Shown one piece after another: positions 46,697-56,647 of a DNA stretch of 64,000 nt (position 1 is its first letter; each line of letters starts with the position of its first letter). The stretch is from Kineosporiaceae bacterium. GTDB lineage: Bacteria; Actinomycetota; Actinomycetes; Actinomycetales; Kineosporiaceae. The notes under the pieces were generated by a model. The model did not search any database. It was given only the letters and a program-made list of their open reading frames with translations, and was not told the origin of the DNA. The position numbers and the translations under genes are program-made. Where the stretch lies: positions 26,083 to 90,082 of the forward strand of contig JAEUJN010000035.1 in assembly GCA_016794595.1 (NCBI GenBank). The letters run 5' to 3'.

Positions 46697-48265
46697 TCAG
46701 TACTGCCGGACGAGGGTGACGGTGTCGGTGCGCGCCGTCCAGGGCTGGTTGCGCGGCAGGCCGTCGGCCGGAGCCTTGACCTGCGTGGTGACGCTGGCCG
46801 ACCCGGCGGCGGTGGTGGTGAAGGTCGACACCAGGGTGGGATACGTCGCCGGGGAGTCGGTGGCGAAGTCGGTCTCGACGTTGATCACCGGGTTTCCGGT
46901 GAACTCCTCGACCGAATACCCGGCGCTCTGGACGTGCCCGCTGACCACCATCGTGATCGCCGGGTACCGGGCGACCAGGGTGGTCGCGACCTCCTCGGGC
47001 GTGGCGGCGAACGCCGGGTCCTGACTCATGTACCAGTTGGTGTCGCGCCCACCTGCACGGGAGCCGTCGGGGTCGAGATAGACGTGAGTGACCACGATGA
47101 CGTTGTCGTGTGCGTGGTCGCGGATCACCTGCTCCGCCCAGGCCAGCACCTGAGCTCGGGGCCAGATCTCGAGGCTGAGCACCAGGAACGTGTACCCACC
47201 CGCGGTGAACCGCTGGTAGCTGTTGTCGATCTTCGGCCCGGACGCCGTCCGCCCGCCCAGGTTGTCGGTGATCCCCGGGTCGGTGAAGGCCCCGCCGCCG
47301 TACTCGAGGTGCGCGGTGTACGGGAAGGCGGCGTTGAACGCCGAGGTCCGGCGGATCAGGAACCGGGTCCTCGGGTCGCCGGTGAACTGCGTGCACGCCG
47401 AGCCCGACCCGCACTGCGCCGTCCCGTCGTGATTCCCGATCGCCAGGGTGGTCGGGATGCCGGCTGCGGTCAGGGTCGCCACTCCCGCCTTGGCCACGGC
47501 GAGCTGGCTCTTGGGCGTGGTCGCGCCGTCGTCCACCACGCCGTTGGCGTCCCGGGTCCAGTTGACGATGTCACCCGCCTGGATCGCATAGCGCAGGTCG
47601 AGCTCGCCCTTGGCCGAGGCCAGGTAGGCGGCGCGCTTCTGGAACACGTTGGTCCGGCCCTCCGCCGCGGCCCAGGTCTCGAGCTGGGTGTCGGGCAGCA
47701 GGGCGATGGAGAAGCTCCGGTCGATCGGCGCCGCGTGGAAGACCGGCGACTCCCGGGTCCAGCCCGCCGCCACCAGGGCGGTCACCTCACCCGGGTCGGC
47801 GGTGTAGCGGTGCTTGGAGCCCTTGACCAGGCGGGAGATCGCCACTGTGCACGACAGGGCGGTCGTGGAGGCATGAAAGGCCGTGCCGGAGTCGGTGTAG
47901 CCGTACTGCGCGATCGCCTTGGTGTACTCGGCGGCGGTCGCCGGCAGCAGCAACTGGTCCCTGCCCGCATTGGTGAGCAGCCGGAAGGGCACCAGACCCC
48001 CGGTGGCCGCCCCGGCGACGCGAAAACTCTCCCCCCGCAGGTCGCTGTAGCCGGCCGCGAGGGCCTGCTTGACCACGCTGGTCGAGGTACTGGTCACGGA
48101 GGCACCGGTGGTCGGGTGGATCACCCGCAGGGCGGGGGTGACCAGGGCAGCGCAGGCGGCCGCGTCATCGGCGGCCCCCGAGGAGGTGGCGGTGAGCATC
48201 ACCCCGGATGCCGCGCTCGCCACGGCCGCCACCACGGCTGCCCACCGTCGTCCGGGCGCGCGCAT
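46697..48265 (-). CDS. secreted calcineurin-like metallophosphoesterase with N-terminal DUF5648-like repeats
   Basis: A 522-aa protein with a signal peptide (MRAPGRRWAAVVAAVASAAS) and GAGGAG upstream of ATG 48265. Residues about 75-165 contain two roughly 40-aa repeats resembling DUF5648-type units, ending YGYTDSGTAFHAS and AGWTRESPVFHAA. The phosphoesterase domain follows with metal motifs FSIALLPDTQ, QAGDIVNW, IGNHDG, VVTHVYLD and VVSGHVQSAG. It is probably a secreted phosphatase or phosphodiesterase; the substrate is unknown. Divergent from the glycosyltransferase gene. Confidence 0.85.
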   Translation of the reverse strand: MRAPGRRWAAVVAAVASAASGVMLTATSSGAADDAAACAALVTPALRVIHPTTGASVTSTSTSVVKQALAAGYSDLRGESFRVAGAATGGLVPFRLLTNAGRDQLLLPATAAEYTKAIAQYGYTDSGTAFHASTTALSCTVAISRLVKGSKHRYTADPGEVTALVAAGWTRESPVFHAAPIDRSFSIALLPDTQLETWAAAEGRTNVFQKRAAYLASAKGELDLRYAIQAGDIVNWTRDANGVVDDGATTPKSQLAVAKAGVATLTAAGIPTTLAIGNHDGTAQCGSGSACTQFTGDPRTRFLIRRTSAFNAAFPYTAHLEYGGGAFTDPGITDNLGGRTASGPKIDNSYQRFTAGGYTFLVLSLEIWPRAQVLAWAEQVIRDHAHDNVIVVTHVYLDPDGSRAGGRDTNWYMSQDPAFAATPEEVATTLVARYPAITMVVSGHVQSAGYSVEEFTGNPVINVETDFATDSPATYPTLVSTFTTTAAGSASVTTQVKAPADGLPRNQPWTARTDTVTLVRQY

Positions 48266-48481
48266 CACAGGTCTCCTCACGGGTCGGGGGTGCGACCCTC
48301 GATGATCACCGGGTCGGCCGCTCGAAACTGGCAAGTCCGCCGGCCCGGCCGCCGGGGAAGTGCCGTCACCGCCGATCTCCGACCCGGCCGGGCGGGCACG
48401 GGTTCGGTCTGGACGGGATCTCAGGTCCTGCACCATGCCCTTCGCCTGGCAGCGGCCGTCGCGGACAGCCAGGATGCACGA

Positions 48482-50021
48482 GTGCAGCCCGATCGACACC
48501 CGGGTGCCGAGCCCGAGCAGCCGTCCCCTCTCGCACTCCCTGGCCTCGGGGTCCTGCTGGCCGCCGGGGGGCTGGTCGTGCTGCTGGTGGCCGTCGGCGG
48601 GCGCTATGGATTTCACCGGGACGAGCTGTACTTCGTCGAGGCCGGCCGCCGGCCGGCGTTCGGCTACCCCGACTCCCCGCCTCTGGTGCCGCTGCTGGCC
48701 GCGGTCTGGCACGACCTGGTGGGGGGCTCGCTGTGGTGGTTCCGGCTGGTGCCGGCGCTGGCGTCCGGGGCCCTGGTCCTGGTGGCGGCAGCGACCTCGC
48801 GGGCCCTCGGCGGCAGCCGGGGCGACCAGGCCTGGACGGCGGCCGCCACGGCGTGCAGCACCACGGTGATCGGCGTCGGGCATCTGTTCTCCACCACCAC
48901 CTTCGACGCCCTGGGCACCGCGATCACGGTGCTGCTGGTGATCCACGCGATCCACCTGCCGGCGGCGGACGCCGCGCCGTGGCGTTCGTGGCTCGCAGTC
49001 GGGATCGCCGCCGGGCTCACCCTCCAGGTCAAGACCCTGGTGGCGAGCGTGCTGCTCGCCTGCGTGGTGGGCCTGGTGCTGGCCGGACCGCGCCGCGTGC
49101 TGCGCCGTCCACACCCCTGGGCGGCCGCCGCCCTCGCGCTGGCGATCGCAGCGCCGAACCTCGGCTGGCAGGCGGCCAACGGCTGGCCGCAACTGGAGAT
49201 GTCCCGCGCCATCGCCGCCGGGTCCTCGGGGACCTCGGTGGACCGCTGGGCCGTCGTCCCGCTCCAGGTGACCCTGACCGGGCTCGTGGTGGCACCAGTG
49301 CTCGTCGGCGGCGTCATGGGGCTGCTGCGCTCGGCGAGGTTGCGGCCGTTCCGCTGGCTGGGAGTGGCCTACCTCGTGCTCCTGGTGATCGTGGTGATCA
49401 CCGGCGGCAAGCAGTACTACACCCTCGGGCTGCTATCGGTCCTGCTGGCGGCCGGGATCCCCGGGGTACGGTCCGCCGCCCTGGCCCGAGGACCGGCGAT
49501 CCGGCGCTGGCTCGTTCCCCTGGTCGCCGTCCAGGTGGCGGTCGGGGCGCTGATCACCCTGCCGGTGCTGCCGCCCAGGATGTTCGCCGGTTCGCCTCTG
49601 GCCGAGGCGTTCTACGACACCGGCGAACAGCTCGGATGGGAGCGCCTCACCGTCGACGTCATCGGGGTGGCCTCCGAACTCCCTCCGGAGCAACGGGTCT
49701 CAGCCATCGTCCTGACGGCCAACTACGGTGAGGGCACTGGCCCGGGCCCGACGCCGAGGCGGCGACCTTCCGCCGGTGTTCTCCGGGCACAACGGGTTCG
49801 CCTGGTGGGGCCCGCCGCCGGACGCCGCCGGGCCGGTGATCGTTCTCGGCCGGTTCCCCGATGCCGACCTCGCGCGGTGGTTCGACGGCTGCCGCACCGC
49901 AGGCACTGTCGACAACGGCATCGGCCTGGACAACGAGGAACAGGGAGCCCCGATCAGGGTGTGCGGCCCGCCGCGCGAGACCTGGAGGACACTGTGGCCC
50001 TCGGTGCGTCACCTGAGGTGA
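48482..50021 (+). pseudogene. ArnT/PMT-like membrane glycosyltransferase with an apparent frameshift near 49733
   Basis: From GTG 48482 the frame encodes about 420 residues: a basic/Pro-rich N-terminus, the motif GRYGFHRDELYFVEAGRRPA typical of GT83/PMT-type enzymes, and 8-10 membrane helices. At IVLTANYGEG (49733) the frame loses similarity. The frame shifted by +1 continues plausibly as ALARARRRGGDLPPVFSGHN, then GFAWWGPPPDAAGP and DNGIGLDNEEQGAPI, to the TGA at 50019-50021. The original frame instead gives an Arg/Pro-rich shadow. This fits a 1-nt insertion (or 5-nt deletion). It may be a real mutation or a sequencing error. Function: lipid-linked sugar transfer outside the membrane, by family. 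Confidence 0.8.
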
Positions 50022-50084
50022 TCACGGCCACCAGGCTGCGGCCTCCGGTCGTGATCGGATGCGCGAGCCGGCACCTCGGCCGGT

Positions 50085-50975
50085 TCAGCCCGGGATGACC
50101 AGCAGAGGCCGACAGTCCGATCCAGCCTCGCTCACGATCGCCACCAGCGTGCCGTCCGGTGCGAACGCCGCCCTCGGCGCGGCGTCGTCCCCCGAGGCCG
50201 TCCGCACCAGCCGCTGGCCGTGAGCGAGCCGGCGCGCCTCGTCCTGGGTGAGCTCACGCACCGGGAACACCGACCGCGCCGCCGCCTCCAGGGTGGTGAT
50301 CTCGGCATCGCCGGCCAGCTGGTCGAGGGTGCGGGCCTCGGCGAGGTCGAACGGTCCGACCCGGGTCCGGCGGAGTGCGGTCAGGTGCCCGCCGACCCCG
50401 AGCGCGACACCCAGGTCACGGGCCAGCGCCCGGATGTAGGTGCCCGACGAACAGTCCACCACGACGTCCAGATCGACCACCCCCAGCCCGTCGGCCCGGT
50501 CCCGGCGGACGTTGAGCACCTCGAAGCGCGAGATGGTGACCCGACGCGCGGGCAAGGCGACCTGCTCCCCCGCACGCACCCGGGCGTAGGCGCGCCGGCC
50601 GTCCACCTTGATCGCGCTCACCGCGCTGGGCACCTGGTCCAGCTCACCCGTCAGGCCCCGGACGGCGCCCCGCACGGCCTGCTCGTCGAGCCCGCCCGCC
50701 TCGGTGCGGGTCAGCACCTCGCCCTCGCGGTCGTCGGTCACCGTGCTCGCACCCAGGCGGATGGTGGCCAGGTAGGTCTTGTCCGTACCGACCAGGTAGG
50801 TGAGCAGCTTCGTGCCCCGGCCGACGCCGAGCACCAGCACCCCGGTGGCCATCGGGTCGAGGGTGCCCGCGTGCCCCACCTTGCGAGTACCCAGGATGCG
50901 CCGCATCCGCGCCACGACGTCGTGCGACGTCCAGCCCTCGGGCTTGTCGATGACAGCCAGACCGTCCGTGCTCAC
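50085..50975 (-). CDS. truB: tRNA pseudouridine-55 synthase
   Basis: A 296-aa enzyme forming pseudouridine 55 in the T-loop of tRNA. GWTSHDVVARMRRILGTRKV, then GHAGTLDPMATGVLVLGVGR (catalytic Asp in TLDP), is diagnostic. PSAVSAIKVDGRRAYARVR, SSGTYIRALARDLG and a PUA-like C-terminus follow. GTG 50975 lies 10 nt after the rbfA stop; its SD is weak, and a start inside rbfA is possible. Confidence 0.96.
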   Translation of the reverse strand: MSTDGLAVIDKPEGWTSHDVVARMRRILGTRKVGHAGTLDPMATGVLVLGVGRGTKLLTYLVGTDKTYLATIRLGASTVTDDREGEVLTRTEAGGLDEQAVRGAVRGLTGELDQVPSAVSAIKVDGRRAYARVRAGEQVALPARRVTISRFEVLNVRRDRADGLGVVDLDVVVDCSSGTYIRALARDLGVALGVGGHLTALRRTRVGPFDLAEARTLDQLAGDAEITTLEAAARSVFPVRELTQDEARRLAHGQRLVRTASGDDAAPRAAFAPDGTLVAIVSEAGSDCRPLLVIPG

Positions 50976-50985
50976 CGTCAGGCGG

Positions 50986-51465
50986 TCAGCGCTCGGCGGG
51001 CTCGGGGGCCGAGTCGAACTCGGCCGGCCTCGCGGCGTCCTCGGGCTCGTCATCGTGACGGTACGGGTCGGGGTCCCCGGCGTAGGACGCCGTCCGGCTG
51101 AGCGCGGCCACCTCGGCGTCGCGCTCGGCGGCAGCCCGCAGCAGATCCTCGATGTGGGCGGCGTTCTCGGGCACGGCGTCGGCGACGAACTCCAGGGTCG
51201 GGGTCAGCCGGATGCCGGTGCGTTTGCCGACCTCGGAGCGCAGCACGCCCTTCGCGCTCTCCAGCGCGGCGGCGCTGGCCTGCTGTTCGGCGGCATCCCC
51301 GAAGACGGTGTAGAAGACCGTCGCGTGCTGCAGGTCGTTGGTGACCCGGGCATCGGTCACGGTCACGAACCCGAGCCGCGGGTCCTTGATCCGCTTCTCC
51401 AGAGCCTCGGCGACGATCTCGCGGATCCGGTCCGCGAGCTTGCGGGCGCGTGCCTCATCAGCCAT
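50986..51465 (-). CDS. rbfA: 30S ribosome-binding factor A
   Basis: A 159-aa small-subunit maturation factor. [20 protein letters not shown], then [20 protein letters not shown], and [20 protein letters not shown] are canonical KH-fold segments. An acidic tail of about 45 residues ([11 protein letters not shown]) is unusual but common in actinobacteria. ATG 51465. Upstream of truB on the same strand, and divergent from the dioxygenase gene. Confidence 0.96.
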   Translation of the reverse strand: MADEARARKLADRIREIVAEALEKRIKDPRLGFVTVTDARVTNDLQHATVFYTVFGDAAEQQASAAALESAKGVLRSEVGKRTGIRLTPTLEFVADAVPENAAHIEDLLRAAAERDAEVAALSRTASYAGDPDPYRHDDEPEDAARPAEFDSAPEPAER

Positions 51466-51601
51466 TCCCCGACGGTACCCGGTCGGCGGGGTGGTCATGC
51501 CATCGGCCGAGCGGATCCGGCGGCCGTGACCCGAGTCCGCGTGGCAGGCTGACCCGGATGCGCCCGCAGCGGCCTCCCTCTGCCCGCGAGAGGACTCGTC
51601 G

Positions 51602-52822
51602 ATGACCCCGATCCCCCCGACCACCGGCGATGTGCACCCGGCGGCCCCCGGGGCGACGGGCTGGTTCACCCCGGCGGACTGCCGGCTCGATGACCTGCGC
51701 GCCCTGGTCGAGCAGGCCACCGACCCGGCCGACTATCCCCACGCCGAGGCCGTCGTCTCGAACGTCCTGATCTACGGCCCGTCGATCGCCTCGCTAGCCG
51801 CCGATGCGCAGCGGCGCCGCGTCGTCCAGGCCGAAGTGGCCCGGGCGCTCCACGACGGTCCGGGCGTCGTGGTCTTCTCGGGTGCCTTTCCCGAGCGGGG
51901 CGTGCTGGACGCCGCGACGGTGGCGTTCGAGGCGATGATCGCCGAGCAGAAGGCCGCCGGCGGCCCCGCGGGTGATCACTTCGCAGCCCCCGGGGCCAAC
52001 GACCGGGTGTGGGGGGCGCTGGACAAGCTCGCCGTCCGTGCGCCCGAGGTGTTCGCTGCGTACTACGCCAACGACATCATCGCCCTGGTCAGCGAGGCCT
52101 GGTTGGGGACGAACTACCAGGTCACATCCCAGATCAACGTGGTCAATCCGGGTGGGGCCGCCCAGCTGGCCCACCGGGACTACCACCTGGGGTTCATGTC
52201 CCAGCAGCAGGCACTCGGCTACCCCGCGCAGGTGCACCGGCTCTCGCCGCTGCTCACCCTGCAAGGGGCGATCGCGCACGGCGACATGCCGCTGGCGAGC
52301 GGGCCGACCCTGCTGCTGCCGCACTCCCAGAAGTACCCGGCCGGGTACGTGGCCTTCCACCAGGCCGAGTTCGCCGCCTACTTCGAGGCCCACCACGCGC
52401 AGGTCTCGTTGCGCAGCGGCGATGCGGTCTTCCTCAACCCGGCGCTCTTCCACGCCGCCGGCACCAACCGCACCGCCGACGTCCGGCGGATGGCCAACCT
52501 GCTGCAGGTCTCCTCGGCGTTCGGCCGGACGATGGAGACCGTCGACCGGCAGGCGATGTGCCTCGCGCTCCACCCGAGCCTGCTGGCGATGGCCGCCGAG
52601 CACGGCGCGCAGGCACGTCCGGTGCGCAACGTGATCGCCGCGGCCGCCGAGGGCTACGCCTTCCCGACCAACCTCGACCACGACCAGCCGCTCGGTGGCA
52701 TGGCTCCCCCGAGCCAGGCCGACCTCGTCCGGCAGGCCGTGGCCGAACGCTGGCCACGCGAGAAGCTGGCGAGCGCACTGGACTCCCACCGCGCCCGTCG
52801 CGCCGGCTCTCCCCACCTCTGA
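51602..52822 (+). CDS. phytanoyl-CoA dioxygenase (PhyH)-family Fe(II)/2-oxoglutarate oxygenase
   Basis: A 406-aa protein with GAGAGGA upstream of ATG 51602. Metal-site motif HxD is seen in [12 protein letters not shown] and the distal His in [39 protein letters not shown] is also family-like. It probably hydroxylates a small molecule; the substrate is unknown. It is inserted on the opposite strand between rbfA and DUF503, interrupting the usual ribosome-factor order. Its stop codon abuts palindromic element C. Confidence 0.85.
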   Translation: MTPIPPTTGDVHPAAPGATGWFTPADCRLDDLRALVEQATDPADYPHAEAVVSNVLIYGPSIASLAADAQRRRVVQAEVARALHDGPGVVVFSGAFPERGVLDAATVAFEAMIAEQKAAGGPAGDHFAAPGANDRVWGALDKLAVRAPEVFAAYYANDIIALVSEAWLGTNYQVTSQINVVNPGGAAQLAHRDYHLGFMSQQQALGYPAQVHRLSPLLTLQGAIAHGDMPLASGPTLLLPHSQKYPAGYVAFHQAEFAAYFEAHHAQVSLRSGDAVFLNPALFHAAGTNRTADVRRMANLLQVSSAFGRTMETVDRQAMCLALHPSLLAMAAEHGAQARPVRNVIAAAAEGYAFPTNLDHDQPLGGMAPPSQADLVRQAVAERWPREKLASALDSHRARRAGSPHL

Positions 52823-52925
52823 AACCTGCTCATGCTCCGCGGGTGACGCGTCGTACTCCGCAGCTGTCCCGGATTCCGGGGTCCCTGCGGAGCATGACGC
52901 GTCACCGGCGGAGCATGAGCAGGTT
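52823..52925. repeat. palindromic intergenic element, copy C (most perfect)
   Basis: A 103-bp element between the convergent dioxygenase and DUF503. Two 41-nt arms (52823-52863 and 52885-52925) pair at 38 of 41 positions around a 21-nt loop. The outer arm is AACCTGCTCATGCTCCGC and the inner arm includes TGACGCGTC and TACTCCGCAG. It begins within one base of the dioxygenase stop. Confidence 0.9.
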
Positions 52926-52934
52926 GGGGGGGTG

Positions 52935-53231
52935 TCAGTGGTCCTCGTCGTCCCAGATGCGGGTGCGAGCCGAGAGCAGGTCGACCTCGGGACGCCGGGC
53001 CACCAACGCCTCACAGGCGTCGAGCAGCTCGCGGACGTGGGTGGCATCGGCCGAGGCCACGGCCACCCCGATCTCGCACCGACGGTGCAGATCGAGGTGG
53101 CCGGATTCGGCGGCGCTGACCTCGAACCGGCGCCGCAGTTCGGCCACGATCGGCCGAACCACGGACCGCTTCTGCTTCAGAGAGTGGACGTCCCCGAGCA
53201 TCAGGTCGAGCCGGAGGGCGCCTACGTACGT
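52935..53231 (-). CDS. DUF503 family protein
   Basis: About 98 aa if it starts at ACG 53231, or 88 aa from ATG 53201. [20 protein letters not shown], then [20 protein letters not shown], then [18 protein letters not shown], and [13 protein letters not shown] identify the small DUF503 family, usually encoded beside infB and rbfA. The family normally begins about 10 residues before the ATG, and a GGGAGAAG SD sits at correct distance from ACG, not ATG or GTG. Its 5' end overlaps the infB stop. The function is unknown, probably linked to ribosomes. Confidence 0.88.
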   Translation of the reverse strand, partial: TYVGALRLDLMLGDVHSLKQKRSVVRPIVAELRRRFEVSAAESGHLDLHRRCEIGVAVASADATHVRELLDACEALVARRPEVDLLSARTRIWDDEDH

Positions 53232-56158
53232 GGCTTCTCCCGCATCTCGAAGGTCTCGATCACGTCGTCGATCCTGATGTCGTTGTACGACCCCAGGCCG
53301 ATACCGCACTCGTAGCCCTCGCGGACCTCGGTGGCGTCGTCCTTGAACCGGCGCAACGACTCGATCGCCAGGTTCTGCGCCACCACGACCCCGTCTCGCA
53401 GCAACCGCGCCTTGCTGTTGCGGCGGATCTCCCCGCTGCGCACCAGACACCCGGCGATGTTGCCGAACTTGCTCGACCGGAACACCTCGCGCACCTCGGC
53501 GGTGCCGAGCTGTGCCTCCTCGTACTCCGGCTTGAGCATGCCCTTGAGAGCGGCCTCGACGTCCTCGATCGCCTGGTAGATGACCGAGTAGTAGCGCATG
53601 TCGACGCCCTCGCGGTCGGCCATCTCGGAGACCCGCTCAGCGGGTCGCACGTTGAAGCCGATGATCACGGCGTTGTCGACCGTTGCCAGGTTGACGTCGT
53701 TCTGGGTGATCGCCCCGACCCCGCGGTGGATCACCTGCAACTGCACCTGCTCGTCGATGTCGATCTTGAGCAGGGCATCCTCGAGCGCCTCCACCGAACC
53801 TGACACGTCGCCCTTGAGGATCAGGTTGAGGGTCTGCACCTTGCCCTGCTCCAGGGCCTTGGTGAAGTCCTCGAGGCTGATCCGCTTGCGGCGTCGAGCC
53901 AACATCGCGGCCCGCTCGACGGCCTCGCGCTTCTCGGCGATCTGCCGCGCGGTGCGATCGTCCGGGGCCACGATGAACGTGTCGCCCGCGCGGGGCACCG
54001 AGGTGAGCCCGAGCACCTGCACCGGACGCGACGGCAGGGCGACGTCCATCGCCTCGCTGTTCTCGTCCAGCATCGCCCGGACCCGGCCGTAGGCCGTGCC
54101 ACAGACGATCGAGTCGCCCACCGCCAGCGTGCCGGACTGCACCAGCACCGTGGCCAGCGGGCCACGCCCCTTGTCGAGGCTGGCCTCGATGGCCACGCCG
54201 CGGGCGTCCTTGTCCGGGTTGGCCCGCAGGTCGAGCGCGGCGTCCGCGGTGAGCAGCACCGCCTCGAGCAGCGCGTCGATGTTCAGTCGCTGCTTGGCCG
54301 CGACGTCGACGAACATCGTGTCGCCGCCGTACTCCTCGGCCACCAGGTTGTACTCGGTCAGCTGCTGGCGGATCTTGGCGGGGTTGGCCCCCTCCTTGTC
54401 GATCTTGTTCACCGCCACCACGATCGGCACGCTGGCCGCCTGGGCGTGGTTGAGGGCCTCGATCGTCTGCGGCATCACCCCGTCGTCGGCGGCGACCACC
54501 AGGACGGCGATGTCGGTCACCTTGGCACCGCGGGCACGCATGGCCGTGAAGGCCTCGTGACCCGGGGTGTCGATGAACGTCAGCGCCCGATCCACACCCT
54601 CGTGCTCGAAGTGCACCTGGTAGGCACCGATGTGCTGGGTGATCCCGCCGGCCTCGCCGGCGACCACGTTGGCGTGCCGGATGGCGTCCAGCAGCTTGGT
54701 CTTGCCGTGGTCGACGTGACCCATGACGGTGACCACCGGCGGGCGCGGCTCGAGGAACTCCTCGTCCCCCTCGGCCTCGCCCTCGATGTCGATGTCGAAG
54801 GACTCGAGCAGCTCGCGGTCCTCGTCCTCGGGCGAGACCACCTCGACCACGTAGCCCAGCTCGGCGCCGAGCAACGCGAAGGTGTCCTCGGCCAGCGACT
54901 GGGTCGCCGTGGCCATCTCACCGAGGTGGAACAGGACCGTGACCAGGCTCGCCGGGTTGGCGTTGATCTTGTCCGCGAAGTCGGTCAGCGAAGCCCCACG
55001 GCGCAGCCGGACGACGGTCGTGCCATCCCCGCGGGGAATGGTCACGCCACCGGCCAGCGGCGCCTGCATGTTGTCGAACTCCTGCCGCTTCTGCCGCTTG
55101 GACTTCTTGACCCGGCCCGGGCGACCACCGCGGCCGAAGGCACCCTGGGTACCCCCGCGCCCACCGGCGCCCTTGCCGAATCCACGCCCACCGGCGGGTC
55201 CTCCCGGACCACCGGGGCCACCGGGACCGCCGGGGCCACCGCCCGGGCGACCACCGAATCCACCGCCGCCGGGGCGGCCACCGCCGCCACCGCCGCCGCC
55301 ACGGCCCGGGGCGCCGGTGCGCCCGCCGGGGCCGCCAGGCCCTCCCGGACCGCCGCCGGGACGACCGACCGCCGAGCGGCCGGGCATCATCCCGGGGTTG
55401 GGACGCGGGCCGCCGGGACGCGGACCCGCCGGACGCGGGCCGCCGGGACGATCGGTGGTCCCGGCCGATCCGGACGGCGCACCGGGGCCACCGGAACCGC
55501 CGCCGGGACGCGAACCGCCGCCGGGACGTGGCATCCCCTGGCTGGGGGCGAACGGGTTGTTCCCCGGACGGGGACCACCACCCGGACGCGGCATCCCCTG
55601 GCTGGGGGCAAAGGGGTTGTTCCCCGGGCGAGGGGCACCCGGGCGTGGCCCGTCGCCACCCTCGCGGGCAGCCGGTGCCTGCGGGCGGGCCGGACCGGGA
55701 CGCGGCCCGGGGGATCGCTCGGGCGCCCTCGGGGTCGGACCGGTCGGGGCCGACGGGGCCACCGGAGCCGACGGCGCCGAGGCCGCCGGGGCGATCGGCT
55801 CGACAACCGGCGCCGCCGGTGCCGGCGCGGGGGCCGGACGGACCGGGGCCGCCGGGGCCGGGGCCGGGGCAGCCGGGGCCGGTGCGGCCTTGGGCCTCGG
55901 CGCACCAGGCTTGGGAGCGGTCCGCCCGGACGGGGAGGGAGCGCTGGGAGCTGCCTTTACCGAGGCAGCAGAGGCGGTGGAACCACCGGACGCCGACGCG
56001 GCGCCGGCGAAGTGTTCCCGCAGCTTGCGGACGACCGGCGGCTCGACGGTCGACGACGCCGACCGGACGAACTCACCCAATTCTGTGAGCTTGGTCATGA
56101 CGACCTTGCTCTCGACCCCGAGCTCCTTCGCGAGCTCGTAGACCCGGACCTTTGCCAC
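53222..56158 (-). CDS. infB: translation initiation factor IF-2
   Basis: A 978-aa GTPase that places initiator tRNA on the 30S subunit. The N-terminal IF2N fold is [21 protein letters not shown] long Pro/Gly/Ala-rich linker (about 75-345) follows, typical of actinobacteria and here with internal 20-aa repeats. The G domain has G1 GHVDHGKT near residue 478, G3 DTPGHE and G4 NKID. Domains II-IV end in [20 protein letters not shown]. The stop TAG overlaps the start region of DUF503. Confidence 0.97.
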   Translation of the reverse strand: MAKVRVYELAKELGVESKVVMTKLTELGEFVRSASSTVEPPVVRKLREHFAGAASASGGSTASAASVKAAPSAPSPSGRTAPKPGAPRPKAAPAPAAPAPAPAAPVRPAPAPAPAAPVVEPIAPAASAPSAPVAPSAPTGPTPRAPERSPGPRPGPARPQAPAAREGGDGPRPGAPRPGNNPFAPSQGMPRPGGGPRPGNNPFAPSQGMPRPGGGSRPGGGSGGPGAPSGSAGTTDRPGGPRPAGPRPGGPRPNPGMMPGRSAVGRPGGGPGGPGGPGGRTGAPGRGGGGGGGGRPGGGGFGGRPGGGPGGPGGPGGPGGPAGGRGFGKGAGGRGGTQGAFGRGGRPGRVKKSKRQKRQEFDNMQAPLAGGVTIPRGDGTTVVRLRRGASLTDFADKINANPASLVTVLFHLGEMATATQSLAEDTFALLGAELGYVVEVVSPEDEDRELLESFDIDIEGEAEGDEEFLEPRPPVVTVMGHVDHGKTKLLDAIRHANVVAGEAGGITQHIGAYQVHFEHEGVDRALTFIDTPGHEAFTAMRARGAKVTDIAVLVVAADDGVMPQTIEALNHAQAASVPIVVAVNKIDKEGANPAKIRQQLTEYNLVAEEYGGDTMFVDVAAKQRLNIDALLEAVLLTADAALDLRANPDKDARGVAIEASLDKGRGPLATVLVQSGTLAVGDSIVCGTAYGRVRAMLDENSEAMDVALPSRPVQVLGLTSVPRAGDTFIVAPDDRTARQIAEKREAVERAAMLARRRKRISLEDFTKALEQGKVQTLNLILKGDVSGSVEALEDALLKIDIDEQVQLQVIHRGVGAITQNDVNLATVDNAVIIGFNVRPAERVSEMADREGVDMRYYSVIYQAIEDVEAALKGMLKPEYEEAQLGTAEVREVFRSSKFGNIAGCLVRSGEIRRNSKARLLRDGVVVAQNLAIESLRRFKDDATEVREGYECGIGLGSYNDIRIDDVIETFEMREKPRT
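55531..55630. repeat. 60-bp direct repeat within infB
   Basis: The 40-bp block starting GCATCCCCTGGCTGGGGGC at 55531 recurs at 55591 with few changes, an exact 60-bp period. On the minus strand it encodes repeated [16 protein letters not shown] units of the IF-2 linker. Confidence 0.85.
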
Positions 56159-56218
56159 GTCTCTCCTGTCTCGGTCCGGGCCGGGCAGGCGCGGACCGTC
56201 GTTACGGCTGGGCGGTAC

Positions 56219-56599
56219 TCATCGCTGAGAGCTCATCGAGTGCTCATGAACATCGGACCCGCTTCCGGCTCGGACGGACGGTGCGCTCACGCACACGGTG
56301 TGCACGTACTGCCTCACGATCGTCACCTCGACCGGTCCACTGCAGCGCAGGGCCCGGGTGAACACCCGGCGGCGTTCGGCGGCGTCGAGACACTCCGGGT
56401 CGAGATGCAGCCAGGCGCCTCGACCGGGGTGGCGGCGACCCGGATCCGGGACCACGGAGAGGACTCCGTCGACCAGACCTGCGGTCACTCGCAACAGGAC
56501 GGACCGGTCGTCGCGTCGCCGACAGCCCACACAGGTGCGCTGCGGCTCGGCGTGACCGGTCGAGGACAGTCTAGCGCGCACAGCGACACCAGCTGTCAC
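56219..56599 (-). CDS. ylxR: YlxR (DUF448) family RNA-binding protein
   Basis: A 126-aa product. [20 protein letters not shown] and [20 protein letters not shown] match the YlxR fold, with the GRGA(W/Y) motif. The family is encoded between nusA and infB, as here, and is linked to ribosome assembly or RNase P modulation. The C-terminal tail of about 45 residues after TRALRC is less typical. GTG start 56599. Confidence 0.9.
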   Translation of the reverse strand: MTAGVAVRARLSSTGHAEPQRTCVGCRRRDDRSVLLRVTAGLVDGVLSVVPDPGRRHPGRGAWLHLDPECLDAAERRRVFTRALRCSGPVEVTIVRQYVHTVCVSAPSVRAGSGSDVHEHSMSSQR

Positions 56600-56647
56600 G
56601 GCGCCACCCCCGAGGCGCCGTCCCCCACACAGGACGCCAACACCGGG

